From Dallia pectoralis (Eukaryota > Chordata > Actinopteri > Esociformes > Umbridae), in contig CM055748.1 of the NCBI GenBank assembly GCA_029465975.1, forward strand, positions 4,545,888 to 4,609,887: a DNA stretch of 64,000 bases. Direction: 5' to 3'. A program made the translations under genes and the position numbers. Of the stretch, positions 63,331 to 64,000 are shown in pieces. Numbering within the stretch: the stretch's first letter is position 1; every line of letters starts with the position of its first letter. Under the pieces are notes generated by a model. The model saw only the letters and a list, made by a program, of their open reading frames with translations, was not told the origin of the DNA and searched no databases.

Positions 63331-63394
63331 CCTCTCACACAGAAAAATCACAGCAGAGGATGTACTTTTTGCGGCGGCTTTAAAAGTGCAATCT

Positions 63395-63551
63395 GCACAA
63401 GTGCTTCTGGTAATGGTGACCGAGAGTTCTCCACAAGCCTTGTCTTTTCAGAGGTGCTCTGAACCAGTCGTTTGGCCATAACAACTTGGCCCTTTCCACA
63501 AGTTGCTCACGTCTTGACTACAAGAACTGATTGTTCGCGTACCATTGAATC
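63395..63551 (-). mobile_element. Tc1-like relic, first part
   Basis: 'gctctgaaccagtcgtttgg', 'ccataacaacttggccc' and 'agttgctcacgtcttga' match the reverse strand of the Tc1 family at 59.5 kb around its transposase start. No open frame remains. The element resumes at 63736 after an insertion. Confidence 0.65.
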
Positions 63552-63735
63552 CAGCGGTTCCTAACCCTTTTCAGTTACTGTACCACCAACATGTCTCTCT
63601 GTTTTGAGTACCCCCGAAGTACCCCCTAATGGTAATTCCCTAGTAAACCTATATACATGGTGCGTGTTATCTGGTACCCCTTGATGGTAGAACAGGTACC
63701 CCTGTGGTCCTACTACCCCTGGTTGGGAACAACTG
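63552..63735. mobile_element. hAT-like MITE, 184 bp
   Basis: The termini CAGCGGTTCCTAACC (63552-63566) and the complement of 63721-63735 (CAGTTGTTCCCAACC) match at 12 of 15 positions and start CAG as hAT ends do. The flanking octamers attgaatc (63544-63551) and atctaatc (63736-63743) agree at 6 of 8 positions, consistent with an aged 8-bp target duplication. The interior is rich in 'taccccc' motifs, as in non-autonomous hAT elements common in vertebrates. Confidence 0.75.
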
Positions 63736-63821
63736 ATCTAATCGACGCAGCCCTTGTAAGGAGATGGTCCTCGTTATTTGTGTCACCTGACAGGGGTCAT
63801 TATGTTTTGGTGTACAGTGTA
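63736..63821 (-). mobile_element. Tc1-like relic, terminal part
   Basis: 'gttatttgtgtcacctgac' and 'ggtcattatgttttgg', then 'tgtacagtgta', follow the terminal inverted repeat of the Tc1 family. It ends at a TA dinucleotide (63820-63821), the Tc1 target. Confidence 0.65.
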
Positions 63822-64000
63822 TGCACACTTAAAACGTTTGGTGTTACATAGAAATGTCCTTGTTTGCCATGAAAACCTACATGGAATTTGTTTGATAGCA
63901 GAATGAATAGGAAATATTGCTATTTAGAAATAATTATTTTTAATTTTCAGGACTTGTTACGAAACCAGGACTTATCACAAAACCAGGACTGATCACAAAA
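63822..64000. other. Noncoding DNA to window end
   Basis: A short tandem 'accaggacttatcacaaa' (about 2-3 copies, one reading 'gatcacaaaa') starts at about 63955 and runs off the window, so it may be the edge of another minisatellite. Confidence 0.5.

Noticed and set aside
61674..63383. Long open frames (up to 569 codons) over the 30-bp array, on both strands
   Set aside because: They arise from a stop-free unit of 30 bp. The plus frame starts at GTG, the variants alter amino acids freely, and several frames are open at once.

Overview
This window looks like nuclear DNA of a ray-finned fish. It is dense in TG/CA microsatellites and minisatellites and holds many decayed Tc1-like transposons. 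It also holds tRNA-derived SINE relics of a kind I associate with salmoniform/esociform fish (salmonids, pikes). That host assignment rests on repeats recalled from memory, not on a database search. I found no intact protein-coding gene. The only coding sequence I recognise is broken: Tc1-like transposase fragments and one LINE reverse-transcriptase fragment. Most long open frames are translations of tandem repeats.

Layout. Positions 1-13,180 are mostly unique AT-rich DNA with two SINE relics (6.3 and 11.4 kb) and a LINE RT remnant (8.9-9.1 kb). A (GT)n tract lies at 13.2 kb, followed by Tc1-like sequence at 14.3-15.4 kb that carries a small internal inversion. More SINE relics (20.4, 24.2 kb) and an imperfect 85-bp palindrome (21.8 kb) come next. 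From 24.9 kb tandem arrays dominate: a 28-bp array (24.9-25.5), a truncated Tc1 (25.5-26.2), and a very large 31-bp array of about 126 units (26.4-30.3 kb). A CpG-rich segment at 32.4-32.7 kb, followed by possible splice signals, is the best candidate for a gene start. Further arrays lie at 37.4-38.2 (about 30 bp), 42.4-43.1 (29 bp), 50.5 (18 bp), 52.5-53.0 (15/30 bp), 53.4-53.8 (about 44 bp), 58.3-59.1 (17 bp) and 61.7-63.3 kb (30 bp, 55 units without an indel). A hAT-type element of 1.9 kb with a perfect 8-bp target duplication sits at 44.4-46.3 kb. A small hAT-like MITE at 63.55-63.74 kb interrupts another Tc1 relic.

Nothing here forms a pathway or operon. The window reads as a gene desert or very long intron shaped by tandem-repeat expansion and old DNA transposons. 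The most interesting points are the similar unit length (27-33 bp) of many unrelated arrays, transcription-factor core motifs repeated once per unit in two arrays, the well-bounded hAT element, the Tc1 inversion, and the candidate CpG-island promoter. All functional readings of these are inference.
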